A stretch of DNA of 64,000 nucleotides from the NCBI GenBank assembly GCA_964388955.1, contig CAYMCO010000004.1, forward strand, positions 124,001 to 188,000. The letters run 5' to 3'. The notes beneath the pieces were generated by a model that worked only from the letters and a program-made list of their open reading frames with translations, made no database searches and was not told the DNA's origin. Of the stretch, positions 25,279 through 34,802 are shown piece by piece (positions within the stretch are counted from its first letter, which is position 1; each line of letters starts with the position of its first letter). Both the position numbers and the translations under genes were made by a program. This stretch comes from CAYMCO01 sp964388955. GTDB taxonomy: Bacteria; Chloroflexota; Anaerolineae; Anaerolineales; E44-bin32.

Positions 25279-27042
25279 GTGAGCGGGCTTCTTCTCCGGC
25301 TGGCGGGCTTGGCCCGGCCCATGGCGGCACGTATCGTGCTGTCCGTGCTGCTGGGGGCTGGAACGATACTCAGTGGAGTTTGCTTGCTCGCCATCTCGGC
25401 CTTCGTGGTGGCGAAAGCCGCGCTCCTGCCCCCCATCGCCGAACTGCAGCTCGCCATTGTGGGCCTGCGATTCACTGGGATCGCCAGGGGCGTACTGCGC
25501 TACCTGGAACGGTATACGTCCCATGGCATCACCCTCCATATTCTGGGCCGGCTGCGGGTGTGGTTCTATGATCTTTTGGCTCCTCTGGCCCCGGCGCGCT
25601 TGCTGACCCGCCATTCCGGCGATCTGATGGCCCGCATCCTAGCGGATATCGCGACGCTCGAGGATTTCTATGCGCGTGTACTCACACCCCCCGCTGTCGC
25701 TCTGCTGACGGTAGTTGGGGGGACCCTTGTACTCGCCGGCCTGGATTTGCGTCTGGCGCTGTCCACACTCGGATTCTTCGTTCTCGCCGCGCTCGGGCTT
25801 CCCCTACTCTCGGAAAGACTGACCCGTGAGCCGGGAGCAAGATTGGTGCAGTTGAGATCCCAATTATACGTCGCTTCCCTGGACGCCGTGGGCGGCATGG
25901 CGGATCTGTTGGCGTTCGGTCACGCTCCGCTCCAGGCCCGCCTCGTGGAGAAGCTAACCGCCGAGGGCGCTCGGCACAAGGAGAGATGGGCGCGCGTCGA
26001 TGCGCTCGGCGAGGCGATGTGCAGCTTGCTGGCTCAATTCTCGATCGCGGCTGCGCTCTTGATTCTCATCCCCATTGTGCGTTCCGGTGCTCTCGATGGG
26101 ATACTGCTGGCGGTGATCCCTCTGGGCTTGCTCGCTGGGTTCGAGGCCTTTGGCCCGCTGACAAGCGCCTTCCGCAGACTACATGCCAGTCGGGAAGCGG
26201 CCCGGCGGCTGGAAGAGGTGGTTGCGGCGCCCCCCGCGGTAAGCGAACCGCCCGAACCGAAGCCACTTCCCAGAAACGCGGGGCTGGTGATTGACGACCT
26301 GAGCTTTCGATATGAAGCCGGGCGTCCGCTCGCCCTGGATGGCATCACGCTCGAACTACCGGAAGGCAGCTCGACCGCGATCGTCGGCCCCAGCGGATCG
26401 GGGAAGACTACCCTGGTCCATCTCTTGAACCGATTCTGGGATTATTCGCAGGGCCGGATCCTGATCGGCGGGGTTGAAATACGGGATTGCACGCCAGAAA
26501 CCATCCGCCGCTGGTTCAGCGTCCTGCCCCAAGATCCCTACCTTTTCACGGGCACCATCCGGCAGAATCTGCTGCTGGCAAACCCGCAGGCTTCAGAGGG
26601 AGCGCTCCTGCAGTCGCTGCGAGTGGCGCAAGCGCAGGCATTCGTGGCAGAGCTTCCCGAAGGGCTGGACACTTTTGTCGGCGAAGGAGGTGTTCAGCTC
26701 AGCGGCGGTCAGCGGCAACGCATCGCTCTGGCGCGCAGCCTGCTGAAAGACAGCCCCATCCTGATCCTGGATGAACCCACCAATCATGTCGATCCCATCC
26801 TGGCGCGCGCTCTGATGCACTCGCTGCGGGCATGCACGACGGATCGGTCTTGGCTCGTGATCACACATCGACTACTGGACCTAGAATGCATGGACCAGAT
26901 CGTCATTCTGCGCGCCGGGCGCATCGTAGGCCGAGGGACACATCGATCGCTCATGGCGTCTGGGGGCTACTATCGACCCTTGTGGGAGGCGCAGGTCGAA
27001 CATCTGAAGATCGAAGCCGCTCACGAGGTGATCCGTGAATGA
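25279..27042 (+). CDS. cydC: CydC-type ABC exporter half-transporter
   Basis: 587 residues from GTG 25279 (GGGGGTGA site), 39 bases after cydD. Six helices in the first 310 residues, with LRYLERYTSHGITLHILGRLR typical of CydC, then the ATPase: Walker A GPSGSGKTT (about residue 373), canonical signature LSGGQRQR, Walker B ILILDEPTNHVD, H-loop ITHRL. It pairs with CydD, giving one canonical and one degenerate site. Role: assembly of cytochrome bd by thiol or heme export. Confidence 0.9.
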   Translation: MSGLLLRLAGLARPMAARIVLSVLLGAGTILSGVCLLAISAFVVAKAALLPPIAELQLAIVGLRFTGIARGVLRYLERYTSHGITLHILGRLRVWFYDLLAPLAPARLLTRHSGDLMARILADIATLEDFYARVLTPPAVALLTVVGGTLVLAGLDLRLALSTLGFFVLAALGLPLLSERLTREPGARLVQLRSQLYVASLDAVGGMADLLAFGHAPLQARLVEKLTAEGARHKERWARVDALGEAMCSLLAQFSIAAALLILIPIVRSGALDGILLAVIPLGLLAGFEAFGPLTSAFRRLHASREAARRLEEVVAAPPAVSEPPEPKPLPRNAGLVIDDLSFRYEAGRPLALDGITLELPEGSSTAIVGPSGSGKTTLVHLLNRFWDYSQGRILIGGVEIRDCTPETIRRWFSVLPQDPYLFTGTIRQNLLLANPQASEGALLQSLRVAQAQAFVAELPEGLDTFVGEGGVQLSGGQRQRIALARSLLKDSPILILDEPTNHVDPILARALMHSLRACTTDRSWLVITHRLLDLECMDQIVILRAGRIVGRGTHRSLMASGGYYRPLWEAQVEHLKIEAAHEVIRE

Positions 27043-27087
27043 GAGCGGAGAGATCGCCCGGCCGCCGACATCCCGGTGCGGCTCACT

Positions 27088-27096
27088 TGATATAAT
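27088..27096 (+). promoter_or_regulatory. extended -10 element for the MFS gene
   Basis: TGATATAAT followed by CCC, identical over the first ten bases to the element at 15841-15850. It lies about 60 bases before the TTG start of the MFS gene and 45 bases after the cydC stop. Confidence 0.5.
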
Positions 27097-27158
27097 CCCG
27101 TCCTGACTGGCGCCGGCGGTGCTCCAGGCTCGCCTCATTATCAGCTCGGGGGAAGCGT

Positions 27159-28454
27159 TTGATCCCAGAAGGACAGTCCCAAACCAGGGCCAGCGGCTAT
27201 CTGGAATTGGTGCGAAGCAATCCCAATTTCCGCGCCCTGTGGCTCGGTCAAATCGTCAGCCTATTGGGGGATTGGTTCAACCTAATCGCCTCCGCATCCC
27301 TGGTTGCCAAGCTGACGGGATCTGAATTGGGAGTGGGGGCGCTGTTCGTTGTGCGTTTCCTCGCCCCCTTCCTCATCAGCCCGCTGGCCGGGGTTTGGAC
27401 CGATCGCTACAACCGCAAACATCTGCTCATCCTGGCCGACCTCTCGCGCGCCCTCATCGTGCTCGGCTTTCTGTTTGTTCGCGAACCCGAGCAAACCTGG
27501 TTGCTGTTTGCCCTGACGACCGCTCAACTGGCCATCGGCGGGATCTTCTTCCCGGGGCGCAATGCCATCATCCCCGATTTGGTGAGCAGGCAAGAGTTGG
27601 GGGCTGCCAACACGCTCAGCTCTACGACCTGGGCGACCATGCTGGCGATTGGTTCCGCGCTGGGCGGCCTGGCGGCGGGCAAGTGGGGTATCTATCCGGC
27701 GTTCGTGATCGATTCGAGCACCTTCTTGCTCTCGGCGATGCTGATTTCCCGCATCCGCTACCGCAAGCCAGCCCCCCTCGACGATGGGGAGCAGGGGGTC
27801 CTGCCGGCGCTACGCCAATACCTGCAAGGGTTGCGCTATCTCAGACGGCACGCCGACATCTTGGCCATTGGCATGCATAAGGCAGCCATGAGCCTGGCGG
27901 TATACGGCGTGTTCAACGTCATCCAGGTCATGGTCGCGCGCGACATATTCGTGATCGGGGAAGCGGGCGCCATTACCTTGGGGCTGCAATACATGGCGGG
28001 AGGGCTCGGCACTGGCCTGGGTCCAATCATCACCCGGCACCTCACCCGAGACCGGGAGCCATGGCTGCGCGCCGCCCTCGGCCTCGCCTACATACTGGCT
28101 ATGGCAGGCTTGATCACTATTTCCAGCCTGCACAGCCTTGCCCTGGTGCTCCTGGGCACATTCGTGCTCGAATTCGGCGGGGGGATCAACTGGGTCTTTT
28201 CGACGCAGTTGCTGATGAAATTGGTGCCAAACCGGGTCCGCGGCCGCGTGTTCTCCACAGAATTCGCCTCCTTCACTCTCACCAGCGCCCTGGGGGCCGG
28301 CTTGGGAGGCTGGATTCTAGAACATGCCGGCCTCGAATTGAGCACCCTTCTGCGCTGGCTGGGGCTGCTGGCGCTCGTCCCGGGTTTGCTATGGACTCTG
28401 TGGCTTATCCGCCGACGGGCCGCCGCGACCCCAGTGAAGTTGGATTCCCCTTAA
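27159..28454 (+). CDS. major facilitator superfamily transporter (MFS_3/EntS-like)
   Basis: 431 residues from TTG 27159, which follows GGGGGAAG at good distance. Twelve helices are predicted, with the MFS loop signature after helix 2 (GVWTDRYNRKHLL) and a FFPGRNAIIPDLV segment after helix 4. The pattern is that of the EntS-like/MFS_3 drug or siderophore exporters. Substrate cannot be told. It has its own -10 element (27088-27096) although it follows cydC in the same direction, so it may be independent of the cyd operon. Confidence 0.82.
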   Translation: MIPEGQSQTRASGYLELVRSNPNFRALWLGQIVSLLGDWFNLIASASLVAKLTGSELGVGALFVVRFLAPFLISPLAGVWTDRYNRKHLLILADLSRALIVLGFLFVREPEQTWLLFALTTAQLAIGGIFFPGRNAIIPDLVSRQELGAANTLSSTTWATMLAIGSALGGLAAGKWGIYPAFVIDSSTFLLSAMLISRIRYRKPAPLDDGEQGVLPALRQYLQGLRYLRRHADILAIGMHKAAMSLAVYGVFNVIQVMVARDIFVIGEAGAITLGLQYMAGGLGTGLGPIITRHLTRDREPWLRAALGLAYILAMAGLITISSLHSLALVLLGTFVLEFGGGINWVFSTQLLMKLVPNRVRGRVFSTEFASFTLTSALGAGLGGWILEHAGLELSTLLRWLGLLALVPGLLWTLWLIRRRAAATPVKLDSP

Positions 28455-28633
28455 ACCATCACATTTCGATCTTGGTCAGAACTGTCGCTCTCGTGGTCGC
28501 CGTGGATATCCGCCCTCAACGACCAGCCGCCCTCCTCGACACGTGGGTTCGCCATCGGCCGGGGGAACAGGTGTTGCTGGAAACTGCCCCCGATGGGAAT
28601 GATAACCCAGCATACCGAAGTCACGCGAAGCGA

Positions 28634-28639
28634 TATAAT
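28634..28639 (+). promoter_or_regulatory. consensus -10 element before the small membrane protein gene
   Basis: TATAAT within CGATATAATC, about 40 bases before the ATG at 28681. No TG extension or good -35 was seen. The core GATATAATC repeats the elements at 15842 and 27089. Confidence 0.4.
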
Positions 28640-28680
28640 CTCTTGCGATACCTGGAGTGCTATCGAAGGTAGAGGTTGAG

Positions 28681-28968
28681 ATGATTGTGAGTGTTGAGAT
28701 GATTTTGAGTGCTGTGCTGATACTGGCCGTGATTGTCCTGGCTACGATCTTCCATCAGGACTTGGTGCGCCTCGTCAATCAGAACGAGGACTACAAGCCA
28801 CCTGAACTGAGACCGGGCTCCATGGTCAGATACCTGGAAAATGAAGAAGTCCGCCGCTGGACGTTGGAAGAACCCTGGCGGAAGTACCGCAGCGTGCCGG
28901 TAGTCGTCGGATTCCGGAAGATGATCGACGCCACTCAGCGACAAGACGATCAGGTAGACGCGGACTGA
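28681..28968 (+). CDS. hypothetical small membrane protein
   Basis: 95 residues from ATG 28681 (AGAGGTTGAG site). One N-terminal helix (about residues 4-24, MILSAVLILAVIVLATIF), then about 65 soluble residues with many charges (LENEEVRRWTLEEPWRKYR) facing the cytoplasm if the positive-inside rule holds. No family recognised. A -10 element lies at 28634-28639 and the gene converges on the SLC13 transporter, so it seems to be a single-gene unit. Confidence 0.55.
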   Translation: MIVSVEMILSAVLILAVIVLATIFHQDLVRLVNQNEDYKPPELRPGSMVRYLENEEVRRWTLEEPWRKYRSVPVVVGFRKMIDATQRQDDQVDAD

Positions 28969-29219
28969 GCACGATTCGTCAGCTATCCTCCAGAGCCGCG
29001 GAGCGAACCATCCTCGGTCTTGGTTCCACGTCCACCTGCAGATCAGGGCCCATGCGTGATAGTGAGCCTGCTGTCTCGTCGTCCGTAGGTGGTCGCTGTC
29101 GCCCGAATCATCAAGCACGGGCCGACTCAATTGACCCCATCGGGTTCCATTCCCCAAGCATCGGGCGCCTGAGAATCTCGGGCCCTCCGCGAACCGTCGC
29201 CGGGCAACCGGCGGGCCGG
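28969..29219. other. intergenic gap between convergent genes
   Basis: About 250 bases with no convincing coding sequence on either strand, no T-run terminator, and no repeat that I could find. Confidence 0.5.
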
Positions 29220-30998
29220 CTATGACAGCGGCCAGACGAGCGGGACCAGCGCAATTGCCACCGCGAAGATCAGCAATGCGAGGGGCAATCCGACCTTCAG
29301 AAAGTCTGTGAACCGGTAACCTCCGGGTCCGTAGACCATCAGGCAGGCCGGCTCCAACGGCGTGAGATAGGATGTGTTGGCCGCCACCGCGACCATCATG
29401 GCGAACGTGCGTGGATTCAGGTTCAGGTGCAGTGCAGCCTGGATGGCAATCGGCACAACGATGATGGCCGCCGCCTGATGTGCCATCGGCTGGGTGAGCG
29501 CAACGGTGACTGCAAAGAACCCCGCCAGCAACCACAGTGGATTGGCGTCCCCCAGCCACGCAACAATCTCCGCGGCCAGGAACTGCGCGGCCCCCGAACG
29601 CTCCAAAGCCGTTCCAAGTCCGAGCATGCTGCCGATGAGAATCAGCGCCCGCCAGTCGACCTCCCGATAGGCCTCCTCGGGGGTCAAGCAGCCCGCCAAG
29701 AATACCACCAGCGCGCCGATCAACATCGCAACCGGCAGGGAGACGATGTTGAAAGTCACCAAGGCCAATGATCCCACGAAGGCGGCAATTGCGGCCCGGG
29801 CGCGCGACTGGTTGAAGCGTTCCTCCTCCACCTCCCCAATCACATTGAAGATCTCGTCCTCTGCAAGCCAAGCGATATTGGCCCGCCGCCCCTGGGTGAG
29901 CAGCACATCGCCAACCCGGAATCGCACCTGGCCAATCTGCTGCCGGATTGTCTGCCCCTGACGGTAGATCGCCAGCACCTGGAGGCCGTACCTCTCCCGG
30001 AAGCGCAGGCCCTTCAGTGTTCGTCCGATCAGCGGTGACCCCGGCAAGAGGATGGCCTCCACCAGGTGAATCTCATCCCCCTGAAGCTCCGGATCGGACA
30101 GCGATACGTCGCCCTTGATATCGATGCCTACCGTCTCTTTGATCTTAAGGATCTCATCCCGGCGCCCCTCGACCAGAAGGAGGTCCTCGGCATGCAGCTC
30201 GCGGTCGGCGCGGGGCGCAAGATAGCGATCCTCGTCGCGGATGATGCGCAGCACCGTCAAATCCAAGTCCCGGCCCAGGCCCGATTCGCCCAGCGTCTTT
30301 CCGGCCAGCGGAGAGTCGGGGAGCACCAATACCTCGGTGAAATACGCCCGGATGCCAAGCCCGCCACCCAGCTCATCGGGGTGGCGCCGGTCGGGTACCA
30401 GGCGCCGCCCCAGCGTGTACATAAACAGCAAGCCAGCCACTGCGATGGGGAGGCCTACCGGCGCCAGTTCGAAGATGCCCATCGGAGGGAGATCGTACCG
30501 GGTCATCAACCCGCTGATCACGATGTTGCTGGAAGTACTCACAATGGTGACAGAACTGGTGACGATTGAGGCTATCGCCAGCGGCATAAGCAGGCGAGAT
30601 GCGCTGGTACGCGTCCGGTTCGCGAGGCCGATCACGATCGGGACGAAAAAAGCAGTGGAGGCGGTATTGCTGATAAACGCCCCCAAGCCGGCCGAGGCGG
30701 CCATTACCACCGCGAGCAGCCGGTTTAGATCATCGCCCGTAAATCGGATGATGGCCCGCCCGGTCATCTCGACCACCCCGGTGCGCAGCAAGGAAGCGGT
30801 CAGAATGAACAAGCCAAGGATCATCAACACGGTATCGCTGCCAAACCCGGCGAATGCCTCCTCCGCTGGCAGCAGACCCGTAAGGATTAGGGTCGCCAGC
30901 ACTCCCAGGGCAACCACATCCGGCGGCACCCATTCAAAGGAGAACAGGATGACCGCCACGGCAATGATCAGGAGCACAAGCGCTATCTCAGGAGTCAA
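29220..30998 (-). CDS. SLC13/DASS-type permease with two RCK_C (TrkA-C) domains
   Basis: 592 residues from ATG 30998. N-terminal helices to about residue 195, then two consecutive RCK_C domains (about 215-295 and 300-385; RAYFTEVLVLPDSPLAGKTL and IHLVEAILLPGSPLIGRTL start each), then the second half of the membrane domain. The Ser-Asn-Thr substrate and sodium motif is visible as FISNTASTAFF in the first half and VAANTSYLTPLEP in the second. This build is common in bacterial relatives annotated as sodium/sulfate or dicarboxylate carriers. Substrate unknown; sulfate or an organic diacid are the usual guesses. Confidence 0.85.
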   Translation of the reverse strand: MTPEIALVLLIIAVAVILFSFEWVPPDVVALGVLATLILTGLLPAEEAFAGFGSDTVLMILGLFILTASLLRTGVVEMTGRAIIRFTGDDLNRLLAVVMAASAGLGAFISNTASTAFFVPIVIGLANRTRTSASRLLMPLAIASIVTSSVTIVSTSSNIVISGLMTRYDLPPMGIFELAPVGLPIAVAGLLFMYTLGRRLVPDRRHPDELGGGLGIRAYFTEVLVLPDSPLAGKTLGESGLGRDLDLTVLRIIRDEDRYLAPRADRELHAEDLLLVEGRRDEILKIKETVGIDIKGDVSLSDPELQGDEIHLVEAILLPGSPLIGRTLKGLRFRERYGLQVLAIYRQGQTIRQQIGQVRFRVGDVLLTQGRRANIAWLAEDEIFNVIGEVEEERFNQSRARAAIAAFVGSLALVTFNIVSLPVAMLIGALVVFLAGCLTPEEAYREVDWRALILIGSMLGLGTALERSGAAQFLAAEIVAWLGDANPLWLLAGFFAVTVALTQPMAHQAAAIIVVPIAIQAALHLNLNPRTFAMMVAVAANTSYLTPLEPACLMVYGPGGYRFTDFLKVGLPLALLIFAVAIALVPLVWPLS

Positions 30999-31061
30999 GA
31001 GTCCACCTGAGGCTGCCGCGGCCCACCCCGAGATCCGACGAAGGCCCCCGCAGCGCCGGAG

Positions 31062-33557
31062 TCAAGCCTCTCTCGCTCGGTAGGCCGGCGCCTGCAGCCA
31101 TCTACCGTTTGATTCAAGCCGCCAATAGGGATGCCAGGCCACGCCAAACAAATCGAGCTGGATATACTTCTTATACGGTTTCACCACTTTGATCTCGATC
31201 TGCTCCCCGGCCTCCGCCCAGCGCTCGTCAATGTCATCCAGATCCGCCGCCACCTCCGCCTCCATATCAGCGAGATCGCCCCGCAAATCCTCTATAGCGG
31301 CTTGGGACTCCTCCACGTCCGCCTTCGCCTTCTGCGTCATGCGCCGCTTGGTCAGGGAGGTGGTTACCCGGCGGCGGGACCCCATGAACAGGCCGAGCAC
31401 GTTCTCGGCGTGGGTGGCCATTTCTTCCATCTTCCTGGCGGACAGCTCGGCCTGGTCCTCGCTCAGCTCACGCTCCTCATGCGCCAGCTTATCGCGCAGC
31501 GATTCGATCTTCTTCCCATATTTCTTCTGCAGCTCCGCCGCCTCGGCATCCCTGGCTTCTTTGGCCGCCAACGCGCACTGCGCTTTGAATTCCGCTTCCG
31601 TGGTCCCGGGTTGGGCGACCAGTTCCAGCGCCGGATTCGACAGGAGATGCAATTCCGCGCTGTGATACACGAAATCCAGGAAATCCTTTACCAGCGCCTT
31701 CATCGTCTTCTCATCGCTCAGCGGCGCAGAAAGGGGAGCGAAACGCGCCCCCGGCGCGGGGGCCGGATCGAGCGATGCGGTGTCCACATGAGCCACCTGC
31801 CCGGCCTCCCACTCAGTACGCCGCGGAGCCGGATCTTCCAAGAGGCAGGCGAGATAGGCCTCATGGTCCAGATCCAGGCCGCGATCCAGGTATCGCACGG
31901 CGGCTTGCGCCAGCAAGGTGGGGCGGTACATGATCGACCCGCTCGAAACGTCCCTCAGATCCAGGGATTCGGATTTCAGCGCCTGGGCGATCGTCAGGTT
32001 GTTGGGAAGAAATACCTCATCCACCCCGCGGGGCACGGCGGGGCGAATCTCGCTTCCAGACTCTGACTCCGCCTGGCTCGATGGGCCAGGCTCCGCCCCG
32101 ACGGCCGCGCCAAGCGGCGCAGGCGCAGCAGGGGGCTGAGCGCCAACTGCCTGAGATTCGGCCAGGGCGTTCAATTGGGAAATTTGATCGCGCGTGATGG
32201 GCCCCTTCAGATAGGCCATTGCCCAGCGCGTATAGAAGACCTGCGGCCTATCCGCGTGCACGTTGTTCAGCAGAAAGACGCGCTTGTCGAGATCCGAGAT
32301 CAGCTTGTCGGCCCAGGTGCGGTCATAGCCGCCCTGGCTGGCGACGATGTTATCCAGGCCATCCAACAGGCGGGCTTTGTCCTGTTCGGTCTGCAGCCGG
32401 CCGATGAACCAAGTGCCGGCGTTGCTCAGCCCTTTATAGTCCAGGTCGACCGGGTTCTGGGTGGCCAACAACAGCCCGACCCCGAAGGCGCGCGCTTGCT
32501 TGAGGAGGCGCATGAGCGGATCCTTCGAGGGCGGCTTGGCGACCGGCGGAAGGAAACCGAGCACCTCATCGAAGTAGATCAACGCCCGAAGGGATGGTGA
32601 TCCGGGCTGGGTACGCATCCATGATTCCACCGCCGTGAGCAGCAGGGTTACAAAGAACATTCGCTCCCGCTCAGAGAGATGGGACAGGTAGAAAATGCTC
32701 TGCCGGGGTCGCCCTTCCGCAGTCCACAGGAAGGATTGGATATCCAGCGGGGCGCCCTCCATCCAGGCCTGGAAAGTCGGGGAGGCCAGCAGGCCATTGA
32801 GCGCCATCGCCAACTCAAAACGCTTCTCGACGGGGTAGAACTGCTCCAACTCCAGAGCGCCCAACTGATCGAAGGGCGGACGTTGGATCAACCCGATCAG
32901 CTCCGACAGCTTGAGATCCTGGCCGCCCGCCCACAGATGTTCGAGGATATTGGCCAGCAGGATGTGCTCCCTGGACCGCACCGGATCGGCCTCGATGCCG
33001 ACCAGACTCAGCAGGGCGGTCACGGTGGTCGATATCCGCTCCCGCAACGACTCCGCGTTGTCCTCCCAGGGAATATCCGGCGCCTGCAGGGAAGCCAGCA
33101 CGCTGACCGGCAATCCGGCGTCCGATCCCGGCGTGTACACGACGTAGTCGGCAGCGGACCGCACAGCGCCGATGCGCTCCGGTGCGATGTCCCACTCCGC
33201 AAGCCCCTTCCGCCACAGGCCGGCGACCCGCACGGCCAGCTCTTCTTGGGATATGCCGTCTCGGCGCGCTTCATCTGGATCGACCCAAGGCGCAAAATCC
33301 GCCGGCGAAAGCTCCGGAAAATGCAGCAGCAGATTGCCGATGTCGCCCTTCGGATCGATGAGGATGGCCGGGATCCCTTCCAGGGCGGCCTCCTCCAAAA
33401 TGTCGATACAAAGCCCGGTCTTCCCCGAACCGGTCATCCCCACGACAACCCCATGCGTGGTGAGATCGTCGGGATCGTACAAGACCGGGGTGTCGAGAAT
33501 CTGCTTGTCGCGGACGTCAAACCGACGGCCAATATAGAACTTGCCCTCGCTGTCCAC
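31062..33557 (-). CDS. HerA/FtsK-like ATPase with C-terminal coiled coil
   Basis: 831 residues, start at 33557. The HerA-type ATP-binding core spans residues 1-440: Walker A GMTGSGKTG (about 40-48), Walker B-like ALIYFDEVLGFLP (about 325), then LLATQNPVDLDYKGL, the sensor-like motif of HerA/VirB4-type motors. After an Ala/Pro/Ser-rich linker (about 470-510) comes a helical region and a long coiled coil rich in Lys and Glu (about 655-790). The family occurs in many bacteria without assigned function; HerA proteins move along DNA and often pair with nucleases. Here it follows, by 50 bases, a membrane-anchored phospholipase D-fold protein, which may be its partner. Confidence 0.78.
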   Translation of the reverse strand: MDSEGKFYIGRRFDVRDKQILDTPVLYDPDDLTTHGVVVGMTGSGKTGLCIDILEEAALEGIPAILIDPKGDIGNLLLHFPELSPADFAPWVDPDEARRDGISQEELAVRVAGLWRKGLAEWDIAPERIGAVRSAADYVVYTPGSDAGLPVSVLASLQAPDIPWEDNAESLRERISTTVTALLSLVGIEADPVRSREHILLANILEHLWAGGQDLKLSELIGLIQRPPFDQLGALELEQFYPVEKRFELAMALNGLLASPTFQAWMEGAPLDIQSFLWTAEGRPRQSIFYLSHLSERERMFFVTLLLTAVESWMRTQPGSPSLRALIYFDEVLGFLPPVAKPPSKDPLMRLLKQARAFGVGLLLATQNPVDLDYKGLSNAGTWFIGRLQTEQDKARLLDGLDNIVASQGGYDRTWADKLISDLDKRVFLLNNVHADRPQVFYTRWAMAYLKGPITRDQISQLNALAESQAVGAQPPAAPAPLGAAVGAEPGPSSQAESESGSEIRPAVPRGVDEVFLPNNLTIAQALKSESLDLRDVSSGSIMYRPTLLAQAAVRYLDRGLDLDHEAYLACLLEDPAPRRTEWEAGQVAHVDTASLDPAPAPGARFAPLSAPLSDEKTMKALVKDFLDFVYHSAELHLLSNPALELVAQPGTTEAEFKAQCALAAKEARDAEAAELQKKYGKKIESLRDKLAHEERELSEDQAELSARKMEEMATHAENVLGLFMGSRRRVTTSLTKRRMTQKAKADVEESQAAIEDLRGDLADMEAEVAADLDDIDERWAEAGEQIEIKVVKPYKKYIQLDLFGVAWHPYWRLESNGRWLQAPAYRAREA

Positions 33558-33607
33558 TGCTGCCTCCCTATATCAAGGTTCGAGATCCTGGAGAACCATC
33601 CTGCGCC

Positions 33608-34732
33608 TCAGCGACTCGCCAGGCCGAAAACGCGCTCGAACTCCGCCTCGTACTGGGCGGCAATTTCTGGGTCATGGATGATGATCACATTCTCGTCGTT
33701 GATCGCCTCCGCGCTGTGACTGAAGTTGTAGGAACCTGTAATGACGGTTCGTCCGTCCAGGATCATAACCTTATGGTGCATGCTGTTCGTGTTACCGTCC
33801 AGCCGCAGATCGACTCCCATTCTACGCAAGAAATCCAATTCCGTGCCAGGATCCCCCGCCTGGTCGGTTTCGATCACACCCCGCACCCGCACGCCGTCAC
33901 GCGATCGCTCCGCCAGCACCGATTCCAGCGCGTCAAGCGTGAAGGCAAAGGCCAAGAAATCGATGCGCTCCTCGGCGCCCCGCAGCAGTTCGGCCAGGCG
34001 CCGCGCCACCCCGTCCTCGGGTGCAAACCACACTTCGACCCTGGACGAGTCAACCACCACCAGGCGATGGGGGGTGTCGGCACGGGAAAGCGACCCGAAC
34101 CGGCCTTCCAAGAACATCTCCTCAAACTCGCGCTCGTAGTCCTCCGCGATCATGGGCGATCGTACGCCCACCAGATTGTTGTCGTTGCGATAGGCGCCGT
34201 TGACCGTCAGGTTCATCGAGCCGGTCCACACCTCAATCCCATCGACGATCACAAACTTGTGATGCATCAAGGAGTCCTGGCCGTCATCCCTTACCTCGAT
34301 ACCCTCCTCGATCAGGTCTTGGATTTCTTCTTCGCCCAAGTTGTCGCTTTCGGCCACCACCCGCACATTCACGCCTCTGCGATGTGCACGAAGGAGGGCG
34401 TCCCGCACGCTCCACAGATCCAGGCGGAATACGGCCACATCCAAGGCATAACCGGCCTGGTCCATGGACCGCGTCAATTCCTCATCGGGGCCGCCCCGAA
34501 AGGGTCCCGTGCCATCTTCGAGCGGATCCGTGAAATAAACATGAATCAAGCCCGGGTCCGGCTCGGACGTCAGACCGGGACCGCGGTCCGGAGGTGCCTC
34601 AGACCTGGACAACACCAAGTATGCGGCTACAAGCAGGCCAAACGCCACCCAGGCCAGAGCCGTCGGCCAGCGTCCCACATCCCTGAGGCGCGCTTTCAGC
34701 CCGTCATCGCGGTCAGACCCAGACCGATTCAT
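33608..34732 (-). CDS. membrane-anchored phospholipase D-fold protein (two HKD motifs)
   Basis: 374 residues from ATG 34732. One N-terminal helix (about residues 24-42) then two phospholipase D domains: HHKFVIVDG followed by TGSMN (about residues 157-177) and HHKVMILDG followed by TGSYNFS (about 322-342). Both HxKx4D sets are intact, so it should be enzymatically active. The fold covers nucleases (Nuc, bacterial PLDs) and lipid-cleaving enzymes; the short domains with GS(M/Y)N most resemble the Nuc-like branch. If the helix is an anchor with N-in topology, the catalytic domains face outside. It precedes the HerA-like ATPase gene and has its own promoter. Confidence 0.85.
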   Translation of the reverse strand: MNRSGSDRDDGLKARLRDVGRWPTALAWVAFGLLVAAYLVLSRSEAPPDRGPGLTSEPDPGLIHVYFTDPLEDGTGPFRGGPDEELTRSMDQAGYALDVAVFRLDLWSVRDALLRAHRRGVNVRVVAESDNLGEEEIQDLIEEGIEVRDDGQDSLMHHKFVIVDGIEVWTGSMNLTVNGAYRNDNNLVGVRSPMIAEDYEREFEEMFLEGRFGSLSRADTPHRLVVVDSSRVEVWFAPEDGVARRLAELLRGAEERIDFLAFAFTLDALESVLAERSRDGVRVRGVIETDQAGDPGTELDFLRRMGVDLRLDGNTNSMHHKVMILDGRTVITGSYNFSHSAEAINDENVIIIHDPEIAAQYEAEFERVFGLASR

Positions 34733-34774
34733 CGCCCTTCATCCCCCTGGCGCCCGTCGCGTCAGCGCGTTCCG

Positions 34775-34802
34775 ATTATAGACAAAGCGGCATGAACCTC
34801 AA
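34775..34802 (-). promoter_or_regulatory. promoter of the phospholipase D / HerA-like operon
   Basis: On the minus strand TTGAGG (34797-34802) with a 16-base spacer to a consensus TATAAT (34775-34780), 43 bases before the start codon at 34732. Confidence 0.55.

Noticed and set aside
28660..29871. 403-codon minus-strand frame overlapping the small membrane protein and the SLC13 gene
   Set aside because: Lies in another frame of the SLC13 gene for most of its length, with no domain and no ribosome site.
33674..34795. 373-codon plus-strand frame opposite the phospholipase D gene
   Set aside because: Antisense to two intact HKD motifs; His-rich composition is an artefact.
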